In this document: positions 12,713 through 25,419 of the stretch, piece after piece
How the letters are laid out: every line of letters starts with the position of its first letter
Position numbering within the stretch: the first letter of the stretch is position 1
Origin: Hippophae tibetana
Lineage: Eukaryota > Streptophyta > Magnoliopsida > Rosales > Elaeagnaceae
Length of the DNA stretch: 64,000 nt
Assembly: GCA_037013495.1 (NCBI GenBank)
Contig: CM072801.1
Span: 80,771,816-80,835,815, forward strand
Direction of reading: 5' to 3'
Notes under the pieces: generated by a model
What the model saw: only the letters and a program-made list of their open reading frames with translations
Database searches by the model: none
What the model was told of the DNA's origin: nothing
Translations under genes and position numbers: made by a program

Positions 12713-14895
12713 AAAATCGGAGCTCGTCTCGATCTATACAATAATTGTTGGTCTAGCATTGGAACCTGATTTCCGTAGCCAAATTCCATATTTTACATAA
12801 CTTATCGAGGGTTTGAAGATTTTGTCGTAAATTTACGGTTTACTTACTTTCGATTTGAATCAATAGAGCTGTAAATTAGATATTGGATCCGACAAAGGTT
12901 TCTTTATTTATTTGGTCATTAAATCTGTATTCTTCCTAAAAAAACTATGGGAGCAGAAAAAGAAAGGGGCTAGTTTTCATAATTTCAAAAATAACAAACC
13001 ATTTGATGAATCAGACTTCCAACATGAAATGACCATAACTTTTGACTGGGGTAACGTAACGACTATTATAATATATCAAATCGGAGCTCGTCTCAATCCA
13101 TACAATAATTGTTGGCCTCGGAATGGAACCTGGTTTCTGTACCCAAATTCCATCGTTTACATAACTTATCGAGTGTTTGAAGATTTTGTCGTAAATTTGC
13201 GGTTTACTTACCTTCGATATGATTCAATAGATCTGTCAATGAGATATTGGTTAAGACAAAGGTTTCTATATTTATTTTGTCATTAAATCTGTATTCTTCC
13301 TAAAAAAAGTATGGGAGTAGAAAAAGAAAGGGGCTAGTTTTCATAATTTCAAAAATAACAAAACATTTGATGAATGAGACTTCCAACATCAAATGACCAT
13401 AACTTTTGACTGGGGTATCGTAACGACTATTGTAATATATCAAAATCGGAGCTCGTCTCGATCCATACAATAATTGTTGGCCTAGCATTGGAACCTGATT
13501 TCCGTACCCAAATTCCATCGTTTACATAACTTATCGAGGGTTTGAATATTTTGTCATAAATTTCCGGTTTACTTACTTTCGATTTGAATCAATAGAGCTG
13601 TAAATGAGATATTGGATCTGAAAAAGGTTTCTTTATTTATTTGGTCATTAAATCTGTATTCTTCCTAAAAACGTATGGGAGCAGAAAAAGAAAGGGGCTA
13701 GTTTTCATAATTTCAAAAATAACAAACCATTTGATGAATCAGACTTCCAACATCAAATGACCATAACTTTTGACTGGGGTAACGTAACGACTATTATAAT
13801 ATATCAAATCGGAGCTCGTCTCAATCCATACAATAATTGTTGGCCTCGGAATGGAACCTGGTTTCTGTACCCAAATTCCATCGTTTACATAACTTATCGA
13901 GTGTTTGAAGATTTTGTCGTAAATTTGCGGTTTACTTACCTTCGATATGATTCAATAGATCTGTCAATGAGATATTGGTTCCGACAAAGGTTTCTTTATT
14001 TATTTGGTCATTAAATCTGTATTCTTCCTAAAAAACTATGGGAGCAGAAAAAGAAAGGGGCTAGTTTTCATAATTTCAAAAATAACAAAACATTTGATGA
14101 ATGAGACTTCCAACATCCAATGACCATAACTTTTGACTAGGGTATCGTAACGACTATTATAATATATCAAATCGGAGCTCGTCTCGATCCATACAATAAT
14201 TGTTGGCCTCGAAATGGAACTTGATTTCTGTACCCAAATTCCATCGTTTACATAACTTATCGAGGGTTTTAAAATTTTGCCATAAATTTGCGGTTTACTT
14301 ACCTTCGATATGATTCAATAGAGCTGTCAATGAGATATTGGTTCCGACAAATGTTTCTTTATTTATTTGGTCATTAAATCTGTATTCTTCCTAAAAACAT
14401 ATGGGAGCAGAAAAAGAAAGGGGCTAGTTTTCAAAATTTCGAAAATACGAAATCATTTGATGAATCAGACTTCCAACATCAAATGACCATAACTTTTAAC
14501 TAGGGTATCGTAACGACTATTATAATATATCAAAATCGGAGCTCGTCTCGATCCATACAATAATTGTTGTCCTAGCATTGGAACCTGATTTCCGTACCCA
14601 AATTCCATCGTTTACATAACTTATCGAGTGTTTGAAGATTTTGTCGTAAATTTGCGGTTTACTTACCTTCGATATGATTCAATAGATCTGTCAATGAGAT
14701 ATTGGTTCCGACAAAGGTTTCTATATTTATTTGGTCATTAAATCTGTATTCTTCCTAAAAATCTACGGGAGTAGAAAAAGAAAGGGGCTAGTTTTCATAA
14801 TTTTAAAAATAACAAAACATTTGATGAATGAGACTTCCAACATCAAATGACCATAACTTTTGACTAGGGTATCGTAACGACTATTATAATATATC
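12713..14895. repeat. Satellite transition zone between R2 and R3 (6 monomers)
   Basis: Monomers start at 12713, 13078, 13442, 13806, 14169 and 14532. The first repeats the ggtctagcattgg/ccgtagcc variant of 12349, so that monomer is tandemly duplicated. Those at 13078 and 13806 are near copies of each other (ctcaatcc, acctggtttctgtac, gtgtttgaag, agatctgtc), each preceded by a tail carrying 'aaaccatttgatgaatcag' and ggggtaacg. The monomer at 14532 fuses an agcattgg head to a gtgtttgaag/agatctgtc body. No clean higher-order period is visible. There is no gene or foreign insert. Confidence 0.7.
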
Positions 14896-15621
14896 AAATC
14901 GGAGCTCGTCTCGATCCATACAATAATTGTTGGCCTCAGAATGGAACCTGATTTCTGTACCCAAATTCCATCGCTTACATAACTTATCGAGGGTTTGAAG
15001 ATTTTGTCGTAAATTTCCAGTTTACTTACTTTCGATTTGAATCAAGAGAGCTGTAAATGAGATATTGGATCCGACAAAGGTTTCTTTATTTATTTGGTCA
15101 TTAAATCTGTATTCTTCCTAAAAACGTATGGGAGCAGAAAAAGAAAGGGGCTAGTTTTCATAATTTCAAAAATAACAAAACATTTGGTGAATGAGACTTC
15201 CAACATCAAATGACCATAACTTTTGACTGAGGTATCGTAACGACTATTATAATATATCAAATCGGAGCTCGTCTCGATCCATACAATAATTGTTGGCCTC
15301 AGAATGGAACCTGATTTCTGTACCCAAATTCCATCGCTTACATAACTTATCGAGGGTTTGAAGATTTTGTCGTAAATTTCCAGTTTACTTACTTTCGATT
15401 TGAATCAAGAGAGCTGTAAATGAGATATTGGATCCGACAAAGGTTTCTTTATTTATTTGGTCATTAAATCTGTATTCTTCCTAAAAACGTATGGGAGCAG
15501 AAAAAGAAAGGGGCTAGTTTTCATAATTTCAAAAATAACAAAACATTTGGTGAATGAGACTTCCAACATCAAATGACCATAACTTTTGACTAGGGTATTG
15601 TAACGACTATTATAATATATC
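14896..15621. repeat. Adjacent near-identical monomers (recent single-monomer duplication)
   Basis: 14896-15258 and 15259-15621 share ctcagaatgg, catcgcttac, gtttgaag, tttccag, tcaagagagctg and, tellingly, catttggtgaatgag, a g-for-a change I noticed only in these two copies. By eye they differ mainly near the end: gactgaggtatcg in the first versus gactagggtattg in the second. Neighbouring monomers elsewhere in the array differ at many sites, so this looks like a very recent one-monomer duplication at the upstream edge of the 8-monomer HOR. Confidence 0.8.
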
Positions 15622-18166
15622 AAATCGAAGCTCGTCTCGATCCATACAATAATAGTTGGCCTCGGAATGGGACTTGATTTCTGTACCCAAATTCTATCGT
15701 TTACATAACTTATCGAGGGTTTTAAGATTTTGTCATAAATTTGCGGTTTACTTACCTTCGATATGATTGAATAGAGCTGTCAATGAGATATTGGTTCCGA
15801 CAAAGGTTTCTTTATTTATTTGGTCATTAACTCTGTATTCTTCCTAAAAAACTATGGGAGTAGAAAAAGAAAGGGGCAAGTTTTCAAAACTTCAAAAATA
15901 CGAAAACATTTGATGAATCAGACTTCCAACATCAAATGACCATAACTTTTAACTAGGGTATCGTAACGACTATTATAATATATCAAAATTGGAGCTCGTC
16001 TCGATCCATACAATAATTGTTGGCCTAGCATTGGAACCTGACTTCCGTACCCAAATTCCATCGTTTACATAACTTATCGAGGGTTTGAAGATTTTGTCGT
16101 AAATTTCCGGTTTACTTACTTTCGATTTGAATCAATAGAGCTGTAAATGAGATATTGGATCCGAAAAATGTTTCTTTATTTATTTGGTCAATAAATCTGT
16201 ATTCTTCCTAAAAAACTATGGGAGGAGAAAAAGAAAGGGGCTAGTTTTCATAATTTTAAAAATAACAAAACATTTGATGAATAAGACTTCCAACATCCAA
16301 TGACCATAACTTTTGACTGGGGTAACGTAACGACTATTATAATATATCAAATCGGAGCTCGTCTCGATCCATACAATAATTCTTGGCCTCAGAATGGAAC
16401 CTGATTTCTGTACCCAAATTCCATCGTTTACATAACTTATCGAGGGTTTGAAAATTGTGTCGTAAATTTGCGGTTTACTTACCTTCGATATGATTCAATA
16501 GATCTGTCAATGAGATATAGGTTCCGACAAAGGTTTCTATATTTATTTGGTCATTAAATCTGTATTCTTCCTAAAAAACTATGGGAGCAGAAAAAAGAAA
16601 GGGGCTAGTTTTCATAATTTCAAAAATAACAAAACATTTGATGAATCAGACTTCCAACATCAAATGACCATAACTTTTGACTGTGGTATCGTAACGACTA
16701 TTGTAATATATCAAAATCGGAGCTCATCTCGATCCATACAATAATTGTTGGCCTAGCATTGGAACCTGATTTCCGTACCCAAATTCCATCGTTTACATAA
16801 CTTATCGAGGGTTTGAAGATTTTGTCGTAAATTTCCAGTTTACTTACTTTCGATTTGAATCAATAGAGCTGTAAATGAGATATTGGATCCAACAAAGCTT
16901 TCTTTATTTATTTGGTCATTAAATCTGTATTCTTCCTAAAAACGTATGGGAGCAGAAAAAGAAAGGGGCTAGTTTTCATAATTTCAAAAATAACAAAACA
17001 TTTGATGAATGAGACTTCCAACATCAAATGACCATAACTTTTGACTACGGTATCGTAACGACTATTATAATATATCAAATCGGAGCTCGTCTCGATACAT
17101 ACAATAATTGTTGGCCTCGGAATGGAACCTGATTTCTGTACCCAAATTCCATCGTTTACATAACTTATCGAGGGTTTTAAGATTTTGTCGTAAATTTGTG
17201 GTTTACTTACCTTCGATATGATTCAATAGGACTGTCAATGAGATATTGGTTCCGAGAAAAGGTTTCTTTATTTTTTGGTCATTAAATCTGTATTCTTCCT
17301 AAAAACGTATGGGAGCAGAAAAAGAAAGGGGCTTGTTTTCAAAGCTTCAAAAATACGAAAACATTTGATGAATCAGACTTCCAACATCAAATGACCATAA
17401 CTTTTAACTAGGGTATCGTAACGACTATTATAATATATCAAAATCGGAGCTCATCTCGATCCATACAATAATTGTTGGCCTAGCATTGGAACCTGATTTC
17501 CGTACCCAAATTCCATCTTTTACATAACTTATCGAGGGTTTGAAGATTTTGTCGCAAATTTGCGGTTTACTCACCTTCGATATGATTCAATAGAGCTGTC
17601 AATGAGATATTGGTTCCGACAAAGGTTTCTTTATTTATTTGGTCAATAAATCTGTATTCTTCCTAAAAACGTATGGGAGCAGAAAAAGAAAGGGGCTAGT
17701 TTTCAAAACTTCAAAAATACGAAAACATTTGATGAATCAGACTTCCAACATCAAATGACCATAACTTTTGACTGAGGTATCGTAACGACTATTATAATAT
17801 ATCAAAATCGGGGCTCGTCTCGATCCATACAATATTGTTGGCCTAGCATTGGAACTTGATTTCCGTACCCAAATTCCATCGTTTACATAACTTATCGAGG
17901 GTTTTAAGATTTTATCGTAAATTTGCGGTTTACTTACTTTCGATTTTAATCAATAGAGCTGTCAATGAGATATTGGATCCGAAAAAGGTTTCTTTATTTA
18001 TTTGGTTATTAAATCTGTATTCTTCCTAAAAAACTACGGGAGTAGAAAAAGAAAGGGGCTAGTTTTCATAATTTCAAAAATAACAAAATATTTGATGAAT
18101 GACACTTCCAACATTAAATGACCATAACTTTTGACTAGGGTATCGTAACGACTATTATAATATATC
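15259..18166. repeat. Higher-order repeat unit R3, copy 1: 8 monomers, 2908 bp
   Basis: Monomer starts and markers: 15259 (cagaatgg, catcgcttac), 15622 (atcgaagctc, aatagttgg, gattgaatag), 15985 (aaaattggagctcg, acctgacttccg), 16349 (aattcttgg, gatctgtc, tctatat), 16713 (gagctcatc, agcattgg, ggatccaacaaagctttc), 17077 (tgtggtttac, ataggactgtc, tttattttttgg, caaagcttc), 17440 (gagctcatc, catctttt) and 17804 (ggggctcg, caatattg, aacttgattt). The series restarts at 18167 and 21058. This is the best-preserved HOR of the first half of the window. Confidence 0.88.
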
Positions 18167-18512
18167 AAATCGGAGCTCGTCTCGATCCATACAATAATTG
18201 TTGGCCTCAGAATGGAACCTGATTTCTGTACCCAAATTCCATCGCTTACATAACTTATCGAGGGTTTGAAGATTTTGTCGTAAATTTCCAGTTTACTTAC
18301 TTTCGATTTGAATCAAGAGAGCTGTAAATGAGATATTGGATCCGAAAATGGTCATTAAATCTGTATTCTTCCTAAAAACGTATGGGAGCAGAAAAAGAAA
18401 GGGGCTAGTTTTCATAATTTCAAAAATAACAAAACATTTGATGAATGAGACTTCCAACATCAAATGACCATAACTTTTGACTAGGGTATCGTAACGACTA
18501 TTATAATATATC
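18167..18512. repeat. Satellite monomer with a 17-bp internal deletion (346 bp)
   Basis: The junction at about 18344-18350 reads tccgaaaatggtcatt, whereas the equivalent monomers at 15259 and 21058 have the normal tccgacaaagg followed by the T-rich tttctttatttattt and ggtcatt. Seventeen bases are absent. The missing piece covers the T-rich segment after the gatcc site. I saw no other monomer with this exact change, so it is a useful private marker of this HOR copy. Confidence 0.85.
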
Positions 18513-21057
18513 AAATCGAAGCTCGTCTCGATCCATACAATAATAGTTGGCCTCGGAATGGGACTTGATTTCTGTACCCAAATTCCATCGTTTACATAAC
18601 TTATCGAGGGTTTTAAGATTTTGTCATAAATTTGCGGTTTACTTACCTTCGATATGATTGAATAGAGCTGTCAATGAGATATTGGTTCCGACAAAGGTTT
18701 CTTTATTTATTTGGTCATTAACTCTGTATTCTTCCTAAAAAACTATGGGAGTAGAAAAAGAAAGGGGCAAGTTTTCAAAACTTCAAAAATACGAAAACAT
18801 TTGATGAATCAGACTTCCAACATCAAATGACAATAACTTTTAACTAGGGTATCGTAACGACTATTATAATATATCAAAATTGGAGCTCGTCTCGATCCAT
18901 ACTATAATTGTTGGCCTAGCATTGGAACCTGACTTCCGTACCCAAATTCCATCGTTTACATAACTTATCGAGGGTTTGAAGATTTTGTCGTAAATTTCCG
19001 GTTTACTTACTTTCGATAAGAATCAATAGAGCTGTAAATGAGATATTGGATCCGAAAAAGGTTTCTTTATTTATTTGGTCAATAAATCTGTATTCTTCCT
19101 AAAAAACTATGGGAGGAGAAAAAGAAAGGGGCAAGTTTTCATAATTTCAAAAATAACAAACCATTTGATGAATCAGACTTCCAACATCAAATGACCATAA
19201 CTTTTGACTGGGGTAACGTAACGACTATTATAATATATCAAATCGGAGCTCGTCTCGATCCATACAATAATTCTTGGCCTCGGAATGGAACCTGATTTCT
19301 GTACCCAAATTCTATCGTTTACATAACTTATCGAGGGTTTGAAGATTGTGTCGTAAATTTGCGGTTTACTTACCTTCGATATGATTCAATAGATCTGTCA
19401 ATGAGATATAGGTTACGACAAAGGTTTCTATATTTATTTGGTCATTAAATCTGTATTCTTCCTAAAAAACTATGGGAGCAGAAAAAAGAAAGGGGCTAGT
19501 TTTCATAATTTCAAAAATAACAAAACATTTGATGAATCAGACTTCCAACATCAAATGACCATAACTTTTGACTGTGGTATCGTAACGACTATTGTAATAT
19601 ATCAAAATCGGAGCTCATCTCGATCCATACAATAATTGTTGGCCTAGCATTGGAACCTGATTTCCGTAATCAAATTCCATCGTTTACATAACTTATCGAG
19701 GGTTTGAAGATTTTGTCGTAAATTTCCAGTTTACTTACTTTCGATTTGAATCAATAGAGCTGTAAATGAGATATTGGATCCAACAAAGCTTTCTTTATTT
19801 ATTTGGTCATTAAATCTGTATTTTTCCTAAAAACGTATGGGAGCAGAAAAAGAAAGGGGCTAGTTTTCATAATTTCAAAAATAACAAAACATTTGATGAA
19901 TGAGACTTCCAACATCAAATGACCATAACTTTTGACTAGGGTATCGTAACGACTATTATAATATATCAAATCGGAGCTCGTCTCGATCCATATAATAATT
20001 GTTGGCCTCGGAATGGAACCTGATTTCTGTACCCAAATTCCATCGTTTACATAACTTATCGAGGGTTTTAAGATTTTGTCGTAAATTTGTGGTTTACTTA
20101 CCTTCGATATGATTCAATAGGACTGTCAATGAGATATTGGTTCCAAGAAAAGGTTTCTTTATTTTTTGGTCATTAAATCTGTATTCTTCCAAAAAACGTA
20201 TGGGAGCAGAAAAAGAAAGGGGCTTGTTTTCAAAGCTTCAAAAATACGAAAACATTTGATGAATCAGACTTCCAACATCAAATGACCATAACTTTTAACT
20301 AGGGTATCGTAACGACTATTATAATATATCACAATCGGAGCTCATCTCGATCCATACAATAATTGTTGGCCTAGCATTGGAACCTGATTTCCGTACCCAA
20401 ATTCCATCTTTTACATAACTTATCGAGGGTTTGAAGATTTTGTCGTAAATTTGCGGTTTACTTACCTTCGATATGATTCAATAGAGCTGTCAATGAGATA
20501 TTGGTTCCGACAAAGGTTTCTTTATTTATTTGGTCAATAAATCTGTATTCTTCCTAAAAACGTATGGGAGCAGAAAAAGAAAGGGGCTAGTTTTCAAAAC
20601 TTCAAAAATACGAAAACATTTGATGAATCAGACTTCCAACATCAAATGACCATAACTTTTGACTGGGGTATCGTAACGACTATTATAATATATCAAAATC
20701 GGGGCTCGTCTCGATCCATACAATATTGTTGGCCTAGCATTGGAACTTGATTTACGTACCCAAATTCCATCGTTTACATAACTTATCGAGGGTTTTAAGA
20801 TTTTATCGTAAATTTGCGGTTTACTTACTTTCGATTTGAATCAATAGAGCTGTCAATGAGATATTGGATCCGAAAAAGGTTTCTTTATTTATTTGGTCAT
20901 TAAATCTGTATTCTTCCTAAAAAACTACGGGAGTAGAAAAAGAATGGGGCTATTTTTCATAATTTCAAAAATAACATAACATTTGATGAATGAGACTTCC
21001 AACATCAAATGACCATAACTTTTGACTAGGGTATCGTAACGACTATTATAATATATC
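18167..21057. repeat. Higher-order repeat unit R3, copy 2: 8 monomers, 2891 bp
   Basis: The same eight markers occur in the same order as in 15259-18166. The unit is 17 bp shorter because of a deletion in its first monomer at about 18344-18350, where tccgacaaagg...ggtcatt has become tccgaaaatggtcatt. Other private or partly shared changes are gataagaatc (about 19015), ccgtaatcaa (about 19664) and catataataat (about 19990). The changes gataagaatc and ccgtaatcaa are shared with copy 3 but not copy 1, so copies 2 and 3 are closest to one another. Confidence 0.88.
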
Positions 21058-23964
21058 AAATCGGAGCTCGTCTCGATCCATACAATAATTGTTCGCCTCA
21101 GAATGGAACCTGATTTCGGTACCCAAATTCCATCGCTTACATAACTTATCGAGGGTTTGAAGATTTTGTCGTAAATTTCCAGTTACTTACTTTCGATTTG
21201 AATCAAGAGAGCTGTAAATGAGATATTGGATCCGACAAAGGTTTCTTTATTTATTTGGTCATTAAATCTGTATTCTTCCTAAAAACGTATGGGAGCAGAA
21301 AAAGAAAGGGGCTAGTTTTCATAATTTCAAAAATAACAAAACATTTGATGAATGAGACTTCCAACATCAAATGACCATAACTTTTGACTAGGGTATCGTA
21401 ACGACTATTATAATATATCAAATCGAAGCTCGTCTCGATCCATACAATAATAGTTGGCCTCGGAATGGGACTTGATTTCTGTACCCAAATTCCATCGTTT
21501 ACATAACTTATCGAGGGTTTTAAGATTTTGTCATAAATTTGCGGTTTACTTACCTTCGATATGATTGAATAGAGTTGTCAATGAGATATTGGTTCCGACA
21601 AAGGTTTCTTTATTTATTTGGTCATTAACTCTGTATTCTTCCTAAAAAACTATGGGAGTAGAAAAAGAAAGGGGCAAGTTTTCAAAACTTCAAAAATACG
21701 AAAACATTTGATGAATCAGACTTCCAACATCAAATGACAATAACTTTTAACTAGGGTATCGTAACGACTATTATAATATATCAAAATTGGAGCTCGTCTC
21801 GATCCATACAATAATTGTTGGCCTAGCATTGGAACCTGACTTCCGTACCCAAATTCCATCGTTTACATAACTTATCGAGGGTTTGAAGATTTTGTCGTAA
21901 ATTTCCGGTTTACTTACTTTCGATAAGAATCAATAGAGCTGTAAATGAGATATTGGATCCGAAAAAGGTTTCTTTATTTATTTGGTCAATAAATCTGTAT
22001 TCTTCCTAAAAAACTATGGGAGGAGAAAAAGAAAGGGGCAAGTTTTCATAATTTTAAAAATAACAAAACATTTGATGAATCAGACTTCCAACATCAAATG
22101 ACCATAACTTTTGACTGGGGTAACGTAACGACTATTATAATATATCAAATCGGAGCTCGTCTCGATCCATACAATAATTCTTGGCCTCGGAATGGAACCT
22201 GATTTCTGTACCCAAATTCCATCGTTTACATAACTTATCGAGGGTTTGAAGATTGTGTCGTAAATTTGCGGTTTACTTACCTTCGATATGATTCAATAGA
22301 TCTGTCAATGAGATATAGGTTACGACAAAGGTTTCTATATTTATTTGGTCATTAAATCTGAATTCTTCCTAAAAAACTATGGGAGCAGAAAAAAGAAAGG
22401 GGCTAGTTTTCATAATTTCAAAAATAACAAAACTTTTGATGAATCAGACTTCCAACATCAAATGACCATAACTTTTGACTGTGGTATCGTAACGACTATT
22501 GTAATATATCAAAATCGGAGCTCATCTCTATCCATACAATAATTGTTGGCCTAGCATTGGAACCTGATTTCCGTAATCAAATTCCATCGTTTACATAACT
22601 TATCGAGGGTTTGAAGATTTTGTCGTAAATTTCCAGTTTACTTACTTTCGATTTGAATCAATAGAGCTGTAAATGAGATATTGGATCCAACAAAGCTTTC
22701 TTTATTTATTTGGTCATTAAATCTGTATTCTTCCTAAAAACGTATGGGAGCAGAAAAAGAAAGGGGCTAGTTTTCATAATTTCAAAAATAACAAAACATT
22801 TGATGAATGAGACTTCCAACATCAAATGACGATAACTTTTGACTAGGGTATCGTAACGACTATTATAATATATCAAATCGGAGCTCGTCTCGATCCATAC
22901 AATAATTGTTGGCCTCGGAATGGAACCTGATTTCTGTACCCAAATTCCATCGTTTACATAACTTATCGAGGGTTTTAAGATTTTGTCGTAAATTTGTGGT
23001 TTACTTACCTTCGATATGATTCAATAGGACTGTCAATGAGATATTGGTTCCAAGAAAAGGTTTCTTTATTTTTTGGTCATTAAATCTGTATTCTTCCAAA
23101 AAACGTATGGGAGCAGAAAAAGAAAGGGGCTTGTTTTCAAAGCTTCAAAAATACGAAAACATTTGATGAATCAGACTTCCAACATCAAATGACCATAACT
23201 TTTAACTAGGGTATCGTAACGACTATTATAATATATCAAAATCGGAGCTCATCTCGATCCATACAATAATTGTTGGCCTAGCATTGGAACCTGATTTCCG
23301 TACCCAAATTCCATCTTTTACATAACTTATCGAGGGTTTGAAGATTTTGTCGTAAATTTGCGGTTTACTTACCTTCGATATGATTCAATAGAGCTGTCAA
23401 TGAGATATTGGTTCCGACAAAGGTTTCTTTATTTATTTGGTCAATAAATCTGTATTCTTCCTAAAAACGTATGGGAGCAGAAAAAGAAAGGGGCTAGTTT
23501 TCAAAACTTCAAAAATACGAAAACATTTGATGAATCAGACTTCCAACATCAAATGACCATAACTTTTGACTGGGGTATCGTAACGACTATTATAATATAT
23601 CAAAATCGGGGCTCGTCTCGATCCATACAATATTGTTGGCCTAGCATGGGAACTTGATTTACGTACCCAAATTCCATCGTTTACATAACTTATCGAGGGT
23701 TTTAAGATTTTATCGTAAATTTGCGGTTTACTTACTTTCGATTTGAATCAATAGAGCTGTCAATGAGATATTGGATCCGAAAAAGGTTTCTTTATTTATT
23801 TGGTCATTAAATCTGTATTCTTCCTAAAAAACTACGGGAGTAGAAAAAGAAAGGGGCTAGTTTTCATAATTTCAAAAATAACATAACATTTGATGAATGA
23901 GACTTCCAACATCAAATGACCATAACTTTTGACTAGGGTATCGTAACAACTATTATAATATATC
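21058..23964. repeat. Higher-order repeat unit R3, copy 3: 8 monomers, 2907 bp
   Basis: This unit repeats the R3 marker series. A one-base loss (tttccagttacttac at about 21180) explains most of its length difference from copy 1. Markers shared only with copy 2 include gataagaatc, ccgtaatcaa, ggttccaagaaaagg and ttccaaaaaacg. Private ones include ctgaattc (about 22358) and gctcatctctatcc (about 22522). The monomer at 23602 carries agcatggg instead of agcattgg. Confidence 0.87.
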
Positions 23965-25419
23965 AAATCGGAGCTCGTCTCGATCCATACAATAATTGTT
24001 GGCCTCAAAATGGAACCTGATTTCTGTACCCAAATTCCATCGCTTACATAACTTATCGAGGGTTTGAAGATTTTGTCGTAAATTTCCAGTTTACTTACTT
24101 TCGATTTGAATCAAGAGAGCTGTAAATGAGATATTGGATCCGACAAAGGTTTCTTTATTTATTTGGTCATTAAATCTGTATTCTTCCTAAAAACGTATGG
24201 GAGCAGAAAAAGAAAGGGGCTAGTTTTCATAATTTCAAAAATAACAAAACATTTGATGAATGAGACTTCCAACATCAAATGACCATAACTTTTGACTAGG
24301 GTATCGTAACGACTATTATAATATATCAAATCGAAGCTCGTCTCGATCCATACAATAATAGTTGGCCTCGGAATGGGACTTGATTTCTGTACCCAAATTC
24401 CATCGTTTACATAACTTATCGAGGGTTTAAAGATTTTGTCATAAATTTGCGGTTTACTTACCTTCGATATGATTGAATAGAGCTGTCAATGAGATATTGG
24501 TTCCGACAAAGGTTTCTTTATTTATTTGGTCATTAACTCTGTATTCTTCCTAAAAAAACTATGGGAGTAGAAAAAGAAAGGGGCAAGTTTTCAAAACTTC
24601 AAAAATACGAAAACATTTGATGAATCAGACTTCCAACATCAAATGACCATAACTTTTAACTAGGGTATCGTAACGACTATTATAATATATCAAAATTGGA
24701 GCTTGTCTCGATCCATACAATAATTGTTGACCTAGCATTGGAACCTGACTTCCGTACCCAAATTCCATCGTTTACATAACTTATCGAGGGTTTGAAGATT
24801 TTGTCGTAAATTTCCGGTTTACTTACTTTCGATAAGAATCAATAGAGCTGTAAATGAGATATTGGATCTGAAAAAGGTTTCTTTATTTATTTGGTCAATA
24901 AATCTGTATTCTTCCTAAAAACCTATGGGAGGAGAAAAAGAAAGGGGCTAGTTTTCATAATTTTAAAAATAACAAAACATTTGATGAATCAGACTTCCAA
25001 CATCAAATGACCATAACTTTTGACAGGGGTAACGTAACGACTATTATAATATATCAAATCGGAGCTCGTCTCGATCCATACAATAATTCTTGGCCTCGGA
25101 ATGGAACCTGATTTCTGTACCCAAATTCCATCGTTTACATAACTTATCGAGGGTTTGAAGATTGTGTGGTAAATTTGCGGTTTACTTACCTTCGATATGA
25201 TTCAATAGATCTGTCAATGAGATATAGGTTCCGACAAAGGTTTCTATATTTATTTGGTCATTAAATCTGTATTCTTCCTAAAAAACTATGGGAGCAGAAA
25301 AAAGAAAGGGGCTAGTTTTCATAATTTCAAAAATAACAAAACATTTGACGAATCAGACTTCCAACATCAAATGACCATAACTTTTGACTGGGGTAACGTA
25401 ACGACTATTATAATATATC
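23965..25419. repeat. Higher-order repeat unit R3, copy 4, partial: monomers 1-4
   Basis: Monomers at 23965, 24328, 24692 and 25056 match R3 positions 1-4 (catcgcttac; aatagttgg with gattgaatag; aaaattggagctt; aattcttgg with gatctgtc). The tail of the fourth (about 25345-25419) departs from copies 1-3: it carries tgacgaatcag and ggggtaacg, then aaatcgg, where the others have ctgtggtatcg and aaaatcggagctcatc. Position 5 (the ggatccaacaaagctttc monomer) is skipped, and the following monomer at 25420 resembles position 6. A recombination breakpoint therefore lies near 25340-25400. Confidence 0.8.
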
